From the NCBI RefSeq assembly GCF_030052815.1, contig NC_079498.1, positions 65,396,992 through 65,460,991 of the forward strand: a stretch of DNA of 64,000 bases, read 5' to 3'. Below the pieces are notes generated by a model. The model was given only the letters and a program-made list of their open reading frames with translations. It was not told the DNA's origin and did not search any database. Of this stretch, positions 1 to 13,266 are shown piece after piece (position 1 is the stretch's first letter; each line of letters begins with the position of its first letter). The translations under genes and the position numbers were made by a program. The stretch is from Hevea brasiliensis (Eukaryota; Streptophyta; Magnoliopsida; Malpighiales; Euphorbiaceae).

Positions 1-1711
1 TGTACCTCTTTCATGAGAATTGTAGATCTATGTCTTATTCTTAGTTTGGCTTTGGAATCATTCAATTTGCATTTGTGTAGCTTGAGTCATGGCCATTTTC
101 CAAAACTGTTCAGGTGACCAAATCTCAGGTTTTCAGGTCACTTCCAGAATCCAGGCAGATTTCTGGACTCACTTTTGTCAAGTAAATTTGGATAGGTTAC
201 AGTCATAATTTAGCCTCATAATCTTCATATGAATTGTTTCCATGTGTCTCAGGATTATACAAGTTTAAGAATTACTCAATTTGGAGTTTTATAGAGTGAG
301 TTATGCTCAATTTAGTATATACTGTTCATTTGGTCATTTTTTAAGGTTTTAGAATTTTGCATTTCCAGATTCTAGCCCTACTTTAGGCATCTTCTAGTCA
401 GTTTCAGGTCAAGTATTCTCTATGAAAATGATTCCTTTATGTCTTAGCTTTCCAACAAGGTAAAGTTTACCTCATTTGGACTTATATGCAATGAGTTAGG
501 TTTAAATAAATAGGACAAGTTCAGGGGCACTACTAAACTAATATTAGGACAGGTACTAGGCAGTTTTTGGAGTCCAAATTTGAACAAGTTACAATTAGAA
601 TTTGTCATTTTTTTCTTCAGAAAAGTTATTACTTTATGTCTTAGCTTTTCAACAAATCAAGAATTATATCATTTGGAGTTTCCTAGGGTAAGTTATACCC
701 ATTTAATCCGGACTGTTCAGGGTGCCATGCATCTAGGTTATAAGTTTAGTGACTCAAATTCTAGCAATTATTTCAAGTACCTACACACAGAATTTGGATA
801 ACTAGTCTTCATGCAAGTTTTAGTATATTGTCTTATCTTTAATTTTCCATTAGTTTCACATTGGAGTTATGTAGCTCAAGTTATGAGTATTTAACTCTAC
901 TGGACTCAAGCTATCTAGATTCATCACTTAATACACAACATCAATCCACTTAATTTCTACATCAAATCACTAATGTTTCTAAATAAGTACATATCAAATA
1001 ATCACAATGCAAGCATAATAACATTAATTAGGCTTCATATAAAGAAAACCCTAATTGTATGGAAACCCTAACTGAATTGGTAATAACTATCAAGTTCAAA
1101 GGAAATTCTTGGCACTAACCTTGGTTTACAAGTCTCAATCGCTCTTAATCAACCTTCAATCACCAATAAGTTTGATTCTCCTCCTTGGTCTCCCCAAACC
1201 AAAATTCCTTTTTCCCAAATCTTTCAAATTTCTTTGCCTTCTTACTTGTTCTCTTCAAATTATTCAAGGTTTTCTCTAAATTTTCTATCAAAATTATGGG
1301 GAAATTTATGGATTGGAAGCTTGGAATGAAGCTTTCATGGATAAATGAAGAGAGAGAGAGTGGATGGCAAGGATCGATGGGAAGAAAATGATATTTATCT
1401 CTTATAATTGATTTTATATTAATTTAATTATATAATTGCAAAGTTGTAAATAAGAGGAACGGCAAACTTGTAATTATTATGAAATTCCTAATCATTACCA
1501 TTGACTTTTAATTTAATTACACTTAATTATCCTAATCTTAATTAATTAGATTAATCCCACTTTATTAACTTAATAAATCTCATTTTTTGTTAATATTATA
1601 CCTTTAATTTTAATTGATCAAATTTTACTCTTACTGAATTTCTGTTTATCTTTTCCATAATACTCGATAAGTCCCTAACTCTGCTTTTCACTTTGGTTTT
1701 CACTCTACTTA
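1..1711 (-). repeat. 3' LTR of element C, first segment (starts left of the window)
   Basis: Direct repeat of 62848-64000 with scattered differences. The end matching the LTR start is outside the window. The segment stops at target duplication ACTTA (1707-1711), where element A inserted. It has no gene. The donor-like site seen in other LTRs is present on the minus strand at 1113-1121. Short open frames at 580-801 and 1185-1391 have no family features. Confidence 0.85.
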
Positions 1712-2464
1712 TGTAACACCCTCCCTACAGCAACTCCATACATTCTACTGTTCCGGTAACCGATGTGGGTCCGAACAGTTAGAATGTCCGAACAAATATT
1801 TAAACAAAAGTGAGGAACCATAATTAACTCAAATATTAATAAGAAAATTTTAAGAAATAAAATACAACCAAGTTAAATGAGCCGGTGCCCTAGCGATGGG
1901 TAAACTAGTAGGAAGTTACGGTTCTCGCAACTAGGAGCCCTAGACCCGAGGAAAAATTCATAAAATAATTTTTGGGACTCCAGAGAAGGGTCATTGAGGT
2001 TCCTATGGCATTAGAATGCCAAGAAAATACTTAGAAAAATTTTTCAATCGGTACAGACAATTTTGGTCTGTTAAGCCAAACGGAGGGCATTTTGATCATT
2101 TCGTCTTCACAAATGATTTTTGGCCGAATTGTCCAGTTGAGTAAATAATTATTATGATCTAAAATATGAATAAATATTGCTAGAAGTGTAATTAAAAATG
2201 AGAAATTAAAATAAGAAAACAAAGTAAAAAGAAAATGGAATTAAATTAGATTTATGACATAGGATGACATCACTAAAAAGCTTCCCACCAATTAGAAATT
2301 GACAAGCCAATTAAAATGAGATAAATACAACTAAAATGAAGTAAAAAAACAAACACAAATTCTGCAATTCTCTTCCCATTTCAGTTGTGCTCCTTCCTCT
2401 CACACCTTCCACCATTGTTAATCAAAACTTCTCACTAGAATTCCTTGATAAACCACCATAAGAT

Positions 2465-5400
2465 TATCACACCTTACCCCTCTTTAAGGCATAACATGAT
2501 CCCGTAGAATACCTAATGAACTATCGAACTTCACTTATCGATAACTCATTAAGTACCCTACAAGAGATTTTAAAACAATTTTCTTACTTTTATAAGTGGT
2601 GAGCATTTTCTAATAGGTATTAAAACATTTAATTAAGGTTGAAAACTAGTTAAAATTTTTGGCCCATTTTATTTTTTCGCAATTTTTATAAAAATTTCGG
2701 CAGAGTGCTGTCTGTATTTTGAGAAAACAGTTCTTCAAATACTTGAAAAAAAAAAACCACTTCCAATAATTTGTCTCAACAACTTCTTCAAATTCACAAC
2801 CATCCCAATCAATTTCAACATCATTTATCAATTTCTAAAAATTCAAATCCACAATTTTCAATATTCAACACTCATCAAAATACCATTAATCAATTTCATT
2901 CATTTTTAAGCAAAATACTTCCATTCATATTTTATTAAAGATAAAACAATTTATATACATCATTACAAAAATTTACACTAAGAGAAATTCAAACTAAAAT
3001 TTATTACAAATTTTATACAAACTTTATACAAACTGCTCAAGACCAGTTTTACATACCTTTACATACATTACATACATCAAAATAATTTTTTTACAGTCAG
3101 GGAATAAAATATACCCGATAACTTCAAGCAAGTAACTCATCAGTCCTCAGCAGCTCAATCTGCTGCTCCTCTAGTCTCTAAATCTGCGATGGCAATAGCA
3201 GCTATCGCTGAGTACTAGGACTCAGTGGTGCACAACATACTAAAATAATCTTTATGCAGAATTAAAACATAATTATTCAAAAATTTAACTGAATATGAGA
3301 TATAAAATTCAAAACATGATTTTAATCCAAACAATTTCATTTCAAAAGTCTCAAAACAAATTTCATAAAAACACACAGTTATATCATGCCATTCGAAACA
3401 AATATAATCTCAATAGCCAGAGGTTAAGGAGAAGTCACAACACAAGGCTAGCTAGCTCAAATATATGGGAACCTATTCTTTTTCTTCTTCTACTAGCACA
3501 CACCTCAATACTTCAGTCAGAGAAGGAATCAAAATTCGAAACTGATTTCCTCCACTAGTCATGCTAGTGAGGTGTTCAAATATATGGTCATGACACTGTG
3601 GTTTCAAAACTTATCTTAACAATTTACTAAACATTTATTGCCATTTCAAATATACACAAATAAACTTTCAACAATTTAAATTAAAAGCATAATAAACATT
3701 TCAAGACAATGATATCACAATTCAATATTTCAATTCATTCAAAATAATGTGCAGAAGAAAATTTACAAAAATTCTATGTTGTGCACAAACCTTATACGAG
3801 TCGTCTCTTGGCCTTGACTCGATCCCTCGGGTTCTTTCCCGGTATTCTTTTCCACTGAAACACACAGTTTCATAGTGTTTCAGTATCATAACTTATCATA
3901 AATCCAAAAATAATTTCAAATTTACTTTTACCTAGCTTTAATATGCTAAACTTGACATTCTTTAAAATTTGTGTTTTGGGGTTACTATTCACTACACTAT
4001 TCAAGTCAATTTGTTGACTTTCAAAGGCTTAATAGGTATGGGAATTCTAATTTCACCCACATACCACATTTTGGTTACCTAATTTGTTGGTTTTGGTTGT
4101 TTATTCAAATTTTAAGTCTTTTAGGCAAATTTGCAAATTTTCAGTTTTCGTATCTTATGTTGCACTGTTCCATTGGTCATTTTACTGTTAGAATTTGGCT
4201 AAGTTTTCTTCATAGAAATTGTTCCTTATTTCTTAAATTTATTTTCCTTTTTAAATCATCCATTTGGAGTTTTGTAACTCAAGTTATAGTCATTTGAACA
4301 TAGCTGGCAGATTGGCCTAACCTAGATTTCCTAGGCAAATTTCTGGGCTCTGGCAGTTTTAGGTCACCAAATTTGAGTGGTTAATGATTTGGTTAAGAGC
4401 ATAATTTGGATTTTTGTTCTTCATAAAAGTTTTAGGTCTATATCTCAACTTCCTACTGGTAAAATTTCAGGTCATTTAGACCTACCTAGCCCAAGTTATG
4501 GCCAAATGAATAAACACTGTTCATTTGATCATTTTTGTATAGGGCAGAACACTCACATCCAGATTTGGCCAATTTGTTTACTATGCTATGGCCACTTTTT
4601 GGCCATGATTCCTAAATGAAAAATGTGTCATTTTGTGTCTAGTTTCATTCCCAATTGGCCTCACACCAATTTGGCTTGTAAATTTTCAATTTCGATCCCT
4701 GAAAGGGACCTTGGTCATGCTGCCTGAATACTGCCCACATCCAATCTGAATCTAAACCTAATTCTAACACTTCTAACATACCTCAATTGGCCACAAATGA
4801 CCATTTCTCAACTCCAACAAGGTCAAACACATCATTTAACAAATTTTCACTTTTTTGTCTTCCAAACCCTATGTGCCAAAACCCTAACTACACTAATTGT
4901 TACATTTAATTAATTCTAAGCATAATAACATCACTCCATCACTCAATTAAGCTTTCTAACATAATTAATTCAATCAAAACACAAGCATTTCCATCACAAA
5001 CCCTAGCTGGCTGAATTTACTTCTTGTCCTCTAACAATTATTTTCATTTCATTTTAAGCATATTCCTAAGTTCATTCAACTATAATCATTATTAATTCAA
5101 CTAGAAAATTAAGTTTAGTTTACTAACTTTAGTGCAGAAAATTTTTCCTCTTCAAACCTCTTCTTTTCTTCTTTCTTTCTTCTTGGAGCTTGTTTTCTAG
5201 TCGCCCAAACAATTTTTAACCTTGGAAAAACAGTTTTTTGTGGTGGGATTTTGAGATTTGCAAGCTCAAAGATGAGCTTTAATGGTGGATTATGGGTGAG
5301 GGTGAGGGAGAGAGAGGGACAACAACTTGGTTGAAGAAGATGATTTTTTTTTTCTTTCTTTATGACTTTTTAATCTTATGGAAGACCAATAATTATCCAA

Positions 5401-6017
5401 AATTTATTTTTTTTAATTAGTATTTATTGCATTATGCATGTTGTCATGTATGATGTCATCACCTTTCACTTTTCCTTTTTCTTTTCTTTTTTTTTTCTAT
5501 TTATTTTTCCATTAGTTTTTTAATTTAATTCCCGATTCTAAAATTTTCTTTTCTTCGATTTTATTTGATAGTTAGGTCAGGAGTCAGCTCTCGGGGTCAA
5601 TTGAGCAAATTGCCCCTCGCCGATTCGACTCGGTTTGTAAATAATTCAATATTTCTTCTGGCTCCCTGACCTAATTATTTGACTGGCTTAACAATTCTTT
5701 TTCATGATTTTCTCTTTTCCACTATGTTCGCAATAGTCCTAAGGACAACAGCGTCACATTTTACGTTTCGAAATTTGAGTTTAAATTAACTTCGCAATCC
5801 TTCCCTAGAAGGTCACCCATCGTTGTGACTCTCAGCTCATTTAACTTCTTATGTTCTGTTTTTCTTATTCATACTTCACTAATTGGCAATTACTAATTAT
5901 TTGTGTTTATGGTTCTCTAGTCGTCTTAAGTGTGGTTCTAATCCCCTTAATTGTCCGGACCGGCTCCGGTTACCGGAATAGTGAAATATACCAGGCTATG
6001 CAACTAGGGGTGTTACA
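2465..6017 (-). mobile_element. Solo LTR H, minus orientation, related to the B-family LTR
   Basis: 3553 bp between TSDs AAGAT (2460-2464) and AAGAT (6018-6022), inserted in the 5' LTR of A. Read on the minus strand it starts TGTAACACCCCTAG and ends GGTGTGATA, so the terminal CA has become TA. The end carries the same segment as the B LTRs (GGCATAACATGATCC on the plus strand, near 2490). There is no primer site, gag or pol, and the TSDs touch the LTR ends, so this is a solo LTR left by recombination between two LTRs. Short open frames inside have no family features. Confidence 0.82.
3208..3225 (-). other. Conserved LTR hairpin (H copy)
   Basis: Six-base stem CTGAGT/ACTCAG with a six-base loop, flanked by GTGGTGC. 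It occupies the same LTR position as the hairpins in the other families but has a different stem and loop sequence. Confidence 0.65.
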
Positions 6018-7780
6018 AAGATTTTAAATCTTGCTTCACAAAACCTCTTCCTCACACCTTAAACAACATCTAGCTAGCAAAAAGAAGAAGGAAAAAGGGA
6101 GATTTGGGAACTTGGAAGAGAGATCAATTGAGGTTAGTGACCAATCTCCTCCCTTTCTTGTTTAATTCATGTTTAATGCCATGAGATAAGTGGAAATTGT
6201 AAGAAAAACAAAATAAAATTTATGTATATTCATCCCTACAATTTTGGCAGCTTAGGGATGGTTAGGGTTTGATGAATTTTCTTGAAGAAAAGGGTTTATG
6301 AGCTACCCTTGACATAAGATGAGTGATTGAACATTTAAGTGCAAGTGTAAGGCAAGTGTAATGCATAAATGGAACTTGAAAACATGGACATTTGAACAAT
6401 ATTAGGGTTTGCTCATGTAATGGTTCATTAACCTTGTAATGGTCAATTAGTGACCTTTTGAATGTGTATAATGAGGAAATGAAGTGAGTTGAGGCTTGGC
6501 ATTTGTGTATGGGTGAGCTGCCTTGGCTGACCTACAGGTTTGAGCATGAGTCCAGCAGGTTTGGGCAGTTATAAATAGAATTGTAGAGGTTTAATTGGTG
6601 TAAGGCCAATTGGACATGAAACTAGACACATAATGGCACAACTTTGGTATAGAAACCATGCCCAGAAAACCAAACCAAGTTGACCTAAAAATTGCCCTAA
6701 TCCGGGTGACCTGCATTCTGCCTGGGCAAAATGACTAAATAAATAGTGTTTATTTATTTGGTCATAACTCAGTGTAGAAAGGTCCAATTGACCTGAAATT
6801 TTACCAACAGAAAGCTGAGAAATATACCTACAACTTTCATGCAGAACACAAATCCAAATTCTAACCATAACCTAGTGAAATTGCCAACCAATCTTAGGTT
6901 ACCAAATCTGGCATAACCAGTTTTGCCCAGAATTTTGGATTCTGTCAAATCCGGCCAGTTATGGTGTTTAGCCCATAACTTGAGCTACAAAACTCCAAAT
7001 GGATTGATTCAAAAAAGGAAATGCAACTAGACAAAATCAGGAACAACTTTCATGAAGACAATTTTGCCAAATTCCTATTGTATAAATAACTAATGGAATA
7101 GTAAATATGAGACTTGAGATCTAAAAATTTTGAATAACTAACACTAAGCTTAGAAATGGTATTGGCAACCAATACCAACAATTTTAGAATGCAAAATGTG
7201 GTATGTTAGGAGTATTAGAACCAATGTACCTATTGTCTATACAAAAGTCAATATTTTAGTTGACTAATGAAATGAATAGTAACACCTAAACTTAAATTTC
7301 AAGAATTGTACAATTTAAAAGTGTAACATGCCCTAGTACATCTAACAAGATTGGTTTGGATAGGTTGGCATGCCAATAGAGTTCAGTTAGCAGTACTGCA
7401 CATGGCATTATACCATTCTGTGATTTTATGGCTTTTAGCCATTCTGACATTGTGTTGATACTTGGCCTTATGCCTAATGTTATTATAGCTTATTAGCTGT
7501 TCTGTTGCACACCGGGAGATGCATATGTGACTGATGGTGTGACGGCCCGAGATACTAGATACCCAGTGCCAGTTTACCCATTTATCCAGTCTAGTAATCC
7601 AGTATAGGTTACTTGGGCAACCAAAAATAAAAGTGAATAAATTTAATGAAATTATGAATATAACAAGTACAAAATAAATAAGATTACCAATAATGATCGA
7701 AAAATTATCTGCATAAGATATCAGGACATGCACTGCATGTTTATTTTCTGTTATTTCTTTTTATTTTACTATTGGCACCA

Positions 7781-7798
7781 CTAAGCATTATTGCTTAG
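7781..7798 (+). other. Conserved LTR hairpin (element A 5' LTR)
   Basis: Perfect seven-base stem CTAAGCA/TGCTTAG around a TTAT loop, preceded by GGCACCA and followed by CGCGTTGC. It lies about 640 bases before the LTR end. Confidence 0.7.
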
Positions 7799-8442
7799 CG
7801 CGTTGCTTTTTGTCACGTGTAGGTTCTGGAGAGACCAACCGAGAGCCCAGTAAACCACAGACTGGGTGAGATCTGCAGCTTTGCATAGTGTCCGTGTCAC
7901 TTCACCGTCATTAGTGCATTGGTAGGACACTAGATTTTATTTTAGTATTTTATAATTAACTTTTATTTTCTCATATGTAATTAAGACTTATGTAATGTAT
8001 TTTAGTATCGATGTAAATTACGAAAATTGTGTTTATGAATGAACAAGTGAATATTTATTTATGACTTTTATATGAATTTCATATGAAATGAATGAATAAG
8101 AATGGGAGTATATATGAGAAATATTGAGATTTTGTTGATAAAATGGAGTTTGGGATTGAATGAAAATTTTGAAAGTGTTTTTCACAGGTTTCGAAGAACT
8201 GTTTTATCCATTTTTAGCCGGCACTCTGCCTGATTTTGTATAAAATTTGCGGAACCTCAAATAAATTATAATTTCAATAAATGACTTAAATGAATGATAT
8301 TTCACGAATTATACTTCATAACTATGAAAGAAATAAATTAGGAAGAATAAAAATAGTTGAATTAAAAATAAGGTGTTCCGGTACACTATGTGACATATCT
8401 TACTCGGCTATACAGTAGATGGGTAAGGGGTGTCACATTTAG

Positions 8443-8453
8443 TGGTATCAGAG
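8443..8453 (+). other. Primer-binding site of element A (tRNA-Met type)
   Basis: TGGTATCAGAG lies six bases after the LTR end at 8437 and is complementary to the 3' end of plant initiator tRNA-Met. The same leader, TTTAGTGGTATCAGAG, occurs in C, D and E. Confidence 0.85.
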
Positions 8454-8559
8454 CACGATTTAGGCATTTCTGCGCCTAGATTGAGTGCATACCATGCATT
8501 GCATTTGTAAAAGTCGAGGTGACACTAATGCAAATTTGTTTGTCTTTGTTAAATAGGAT

Positions 8560-9835
8560 ATGGACCCTACATCTCAAAGGGCAGTTGGGGAGGAAGTGGA
8601 GAGTCATGCTCCACCTGCAGCAGCTGAGACTGGGGGTAGGGGAGAACTCCACTCCCGGCCAGTGAGCACCTTTCAGCCTCCACAGGCCATGTTCCAGCAA
8701 ATGGTCGAGTTTTTCAGACAAATGGCTAGGGTAATGCCACCACCACCACCACCTCCACAGCAAAAATCACATTTAGAAAGATTGAGAAAATTTGGAGCAG
8801 TGGACTTTTTTGGCAAGAGAGAAGATGATTCTGTTGCAGCCGAAAACTAGTTGAACAGAATAGTGAGAGTTCTAAAACAACTCCACTGCACTCCAAAACA
8901 AAATCTAGAAGCTACTGTATCTCTGTTGTAGGATAATGCCTACCAATGGTGAGATACAGTGTCTAGTGAAGTACAGCCAGAAGTAATAAACTTGGGACTT
9001 CTTTCTCTCAGAATTCAAGAAAAAGTATGTGGGTAGTGTATACCTGGAAGAGAGAAGAAGAGAATTCATTAACCTGAGGCAAAGACAGCTGACAGTGGCC
9101 AAGTATGAAAAGGAATTTGTCAGACTGAGCCGCTACGAAAGGGAGATAGTCTCTAATGAAGCCAAAAGGTGTAAGAGATTTGAAAAGGGATTAAATGACA
9201 ACATAAAGATCATGATTACTGCCTTGGGAATTACCGACTTCACTAAGTTAGTAAAAACTGCAATAAAAGTTAAAGAGGTCAGAATAAGTGAGCAGACTAG
9301 AAGGAAGAGACAGCAGAAGAGGGGCCCAGGTTAGTCTAGCATATCTCCTGCACCAGGAAAGAAGTTCAAAGGTCCATCTGCACAGAGTTCAGGTCAACCT
9401 CAAGGTCAGGGTCAATCTTAGGGGCCCAGGCCACAGTTTACTCCTAGGAGAGGCCAGTCCACACCATCAGTGGGCAGCTCTCCAGGGACGGGGTTCAAGG
9501 GACCAGCCCCAGCATCTTCTGCATGTCCACATTGCCTGAAGTGGCATAAGGGGGAGTGTTGGAGAGTGACTGGCGCCTACTTAAGGTGTGGGTCGACAGA
9601 GCATCAGTTGAGAAACTGTCCACGCAGAATTGCTATAATTGCTCCAACACAAGTATACAAACCTGCTATTGCACCACAAAGGGGTAGGAAATTTGGCAAA
9701 TCTGAAGCAGTGGGACCATCACAGAGGCCTAAATTTGAGCCAGCAGAGAGGCCTGAGGGCAGAGAACCTGCTAGAGCCTATGCCATAAGAGCTCAGGAGG
9801 AGCAAGATGCCCCGGACATCATCAGGGGTACATTC
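8560..9835 (+). pseudogene. gag: Decayed gag (capsid and nucleocapsid) of element A
   Basis: The frame opens at ATG 8560 just after a pyrimidine stretch ending in AG, so this start is credible. It has a Pro-rich N-terminus, the capsid-like KYGAVDF/FFGKREDD type region near 8790-8840, and two C-terminal zinc knuckles near 9527-9630. The first knuckle, CPHCLKWHKGEC, is intact. The second has lost its first Cys (Tyr in LRCGSTEH), which is present in element E. Compared with E, stops at about 8848, 9333 and 9420 are TGG-to-TAG or CAG-to-TAG changes; further stops lie near 8929 and 8951. No working Gag can be made. Confidence 0.8.
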
Positions 9836-11640
9836 TCCCTCTACAATACATCTGTGCATGCATTGGTGGAAGGATCCACTCATTCATACATCTGCATCAA
9901 TTTAACCGTAGCAAGGGGGATACTAGTAGGGGAGAGTGACCAAGACATACTGGTCACTAATCCATTGGGCCACAATGTAGTGGTGAACAAAGTATACAAG
10001 GGTTGCCCATTAAGGATTCAGGGGTATGAATTCTTGACAGACCTGATTGAGTTGCCTTTCCATGAGTTTGACGTGATTTTGGGAATGGACTAGTTGTCAC
10101 GTCATCAGGCAATGGTTGATTGTAAATTGAAGAGAATTTCTTTGAAAACTCCTGAGGGTAATGAGATCACAGTTGTGGGGGAAAGGACAAATTTCTTGTC
10201 CAATGTCATCTCAGCCACAGTTGCAAGAAAATTGATGAGAAAAGGCTATGAAGCCTACCTAGTGCATATGGTGGATACTAGGCAGGCTAAGCCAAATTTA
10301 TGTGACATACCCATAGTAAGAGACTTCCCAGATGTGTTCCCTGAAGAATTGCCTGGCTTGCCACCAGAAAGGGAAGTCAAATTTGGTATTGAGATATTGC
10401 CAGGTACAACACCAATCTCTATTGCTCCTTATAGGGTGGCACCTACTGAGTTAAAGGAGCTGAAAATCCAGTTGCAGGAGTTACTAGATAAGGGGTTCAT
10501 ACTACCCAGTGTGTCACCATGGGGAGCTCCAGTGCTGTTTGTAAAGAAGAAGGATGGGACTTTAAGGTTATGCATCGATTACCGGCAGTTGAATAAAGTG
10601 AATGTGAAGAACAAATATTAGTTGCCTAGAATTGACGATCTGTTTGATCAGTTGAAGGGAGCAGGAGTATTTTCCAAAATTGATCTCAGATTAGGGTATC
10701 ATCAGTTGAGGGTAAAGGATGCAGATGTGCCAAAGACTGCATTCAGGACCCGGTATGGGTATTATGAGTTTCTGGTGATGCCCTTTGGCCTAACAAATGC
10801 ACCAGCGATATTCATGGACCTTATGAACCGTATCTTCCATCCATACCTAGATCGGTTCGTAGTGGTCTTTATTGATGATATTTTGGTGTATTCCAAGACT
10901 AGTGAAGAACATGATGAGCATTTGAGGATTGTTCTGTAAACCCTCAGAAAAAAGAAGCTGTATGCTAAGTTGTCCAAGTGTGACTTTTAGTTGAATGAGA
11001 TTGCATTCCTTGGACACATAGTGTCAGCTGATGGGATTAGAGTGGATCCTAAGAAAATAGAAGTAGTGATGAAATGGAAGCCTCCCAAGAATACAACTGA
11101 GGTTAGAAGTTTCTTGGGGCTAACTATGTATTACAGAAGATTTGTGAAGGGATTTTCTTTAATAGCTACTCCAATGACCAAGTTGTTACATAAGAATGTC
11201 AGATTTGACTAAAATGACAAGTGTCAGGCCAGTTTTAAGAAGTTGAAGGCTATGTTGACAGAGGCACCAGTGCTAACACAGCCAGTGTCGGGAAAGGACT
11301 TTGTGGTCTACAGTGATGCCTCTCATAATGGGTTAGGGTATGTATTGATGCAAGAAGAGAAGGTGGTCGCTTATGCTTCCAGGCAGCTAAGGCCATATAA
11401 ATAGAATTACCCTACCCATGATCTAGAACTTGCAGCAATTATCTTTGCATTGAAGATATGGAGGTATTACTTGTATGGTGAAAAGTGTTACATTTACACA
11501 GAACACAAAAGCCTAAAATACTTGCCAACCCAGAAGGAGCTCAACCTTAGACAGAGGTGATGGATTGAGTTCCTGAAGGACTATGATTGTGTGATTGACT
11601 ACCATCTTGGGAAGGCAAATGTAGTTGCCAATGCTTTGAG
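9836..11640 (+). pseudogene. pol: Decayed protease, reverse transcriptase and RNase H of element A
   Basis: Protease is at about 9836-10200. Its active site reads VEGSTHS where E has VDPGSTHS; a three-base deletion near 9870 removed the catalytic Asp. Reverse transcriptase covers about 10270-11000, with [19 protein letters not shown], the [11 protein letters not shown] block and catalytic FIDD at 10868-10879. RNase H follows at about 11285-11640, with the YSDASHNG motif. Stops at about 10092, 10619, 10936, 10988, 11212, 11401 and 11559 break it. All but the one at 10619 match TGG, CAA, CAG or CGA in E. Confidence 0.82.
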
Positions 11641-13258
11641 TAGAAAATCCATCACAACTTTGAAATTATTGAATGCCCGTCTATCCTTGGCTCGAGATGG
11701 AGCTATTTTGGCTGAGTTGCAAGTGAGGCCAAACCTGCTACAGCAGATTTTAGATGGGCAGAAGGCAGATGAAAAGTTAATGACTATTATGAGCAAAATC
11801 TCAGAAGGGAAAGCAACTGACTATGAGGTGAAAGCAGATGGGTGTCTGTACTACAAAGGAAGAGTATGTGTACCAGATGATGGGGAATTGAAAGCCAGTA
11901 TTCTGAAAAAGGCACACACTAATGTTTATGCTATGCACCCAGGAAATACAGAAATGTATCATGATTTGAAGCTTCAGTACTGGTGGCCTAGTATGAAGAA
12001 GGACATAGCTGACTATGTGACTAAATGCTTGACATGTCAGCAAGTCAAGGCAGAATATCAAGTTCCATCGGGTTTGCTACAGCCTATACGCATACCTAAA
12101 TGGAAATTGGATCGAGTCACCATGGATTTTGTAAGTGGTCTACCTCTCACCCAGAAGAAGCATGATGCAGTATGGGTGATAGTAGATAGATTGATGAAGT
12201 CAGCACACTTTCTGCCAGTAAGGACTGACTACTCATTAGAGAAGTTAGTAGAATTGTATATTAGTGAGATAGTTAGACTGCATGGAATTCCACTTTCCAT
12301 TATATCTGATCGAGATCCAAGGTTTACATCGAGATTTTGGAAGAAATTGCATGAATCCTTGGGTACACAACTCCACTTCAGCACAGCTTTCCATCCTCAG
12401 ACGGATGGGCAATCAGAAAGAGTAATCCAGATAAACAATTGAAACCAATTGAACTAATACAAATATTGAACTGCAATGATAATAATAACATGAAATATAT
12501 GTCAGGTCCTTGAGGATATGCTGAGGAGTTGTGTCATTGAATTTAAGGGAAGTTGGGATAGATACCTCTCACTGGCAGAATTTGCATACAACAATAGCTA
12601 CCAAGCTAGCATCTAAATGGCCCTGTATAAAGCACTGTATGAGAGGAAATGTAGAACTCCAGTGTGCTGGACTGAATTGGGCGAAGATAAATTGGTAGGG
12701 CCAGACCTGGTGAAATAGACTGAGGAGAAGGTAAAACTAATCAAAGCCAATCTGAAGGTTGCCTCAGACAGATAGAAATCCTATGCCGACCTGAAGAGAA
12801 AAGAAATAGAATATGCAGTGGGAGACAAAGTATTCCTCAAGGTGTCACCATGGAAGAAGGTATTAAGGTTTGGAAAAAAAGGTAAGTTAAGCCCTAGGTT
12901 CATTGGCCCATATTAAGTTATTGAACGTGTGGGTCCAGTGGCCTACAGGCTAGCTTTACCACCAGACCTGGACAAGATTTACAATGTGTTCCACGTATCT
13001 ATGCTAAGAAGATACCGCTCAAATCCTTCACATGTCATCTCTATGGAAGAAATTGAAGTACAACCGGATTTGACATATGAAGAAGAACCCATACGGATCC
13101 TGGCTCGGGAAGTGAAAGAGTTGAGGAATAAGTAAATTCCATTGATAAAAGTGTTTTGGAGGCACCACAACACCGAAGAGGCAACTTGGGAAAGTGAAGA
13201 GACAATGAGGCAACAGTTCCCTCAACTTTTTTCATCAGGTAAATTTCGAGGATGAAAT
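11641..13258 (+). pseudogene. pol: Decayed integrase and chromodomain of element A
   Basis: The open segment 11591-12442 covers the end of RNase H, the HHCC zinc domain ([13 protein letters not shown] to CLTCQQVK, about 11930-12050) and the DDE core, with TMDFVSGLP at about 12120, SDRDPRF at about 12309 and QTDGQSERV near 12400. A 75-base insertion follows at 12431. After it the C-terminal part continues, with stops near 12617, 12717 and 12772, through FHVSMLRRY to a chromodomain-type tail near 13060-13240 containing PDLTYEEEP and W/H residues. E carries the matching tail. The insertion and stops make it non-functional. Confidence 0.8.
12431..12505 (+). other. 75-base insertion inside A integrase, origin unknown
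   Basis: Integrase reads up to CCAG at 12430 and resumes at GTCCTTGAGG at 12506, matching E (33530-33560, minus). The inserted stretch is AT-rich, repeats CAATTG, and ends ATATGTCAG before GT. It does not begin with GT, so it is not a plain GT-AG intron. I see no second copy in the window. Confidence 0.6.
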
Positions 13259-13266
13259 TTAAATTA

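Larger units (their letters stand above)
1712..8437 (+). repeat. 5' LTR of element A (interrupted by solo LTR H)
   Basis: Two pieces, 1712-2464 and 6023-8437, about 3.17 kb when joined. The first matches 13279-14040 closely. The two join exactly as the uninterrupted right LTR reads at 14032 onward. Ends are TGTAACACC and GTGTCACA. It holds the conserved hairpin at 7781 and a donor-like AG/GTTAGTG at 6131-6139. Confidence 0.88.
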
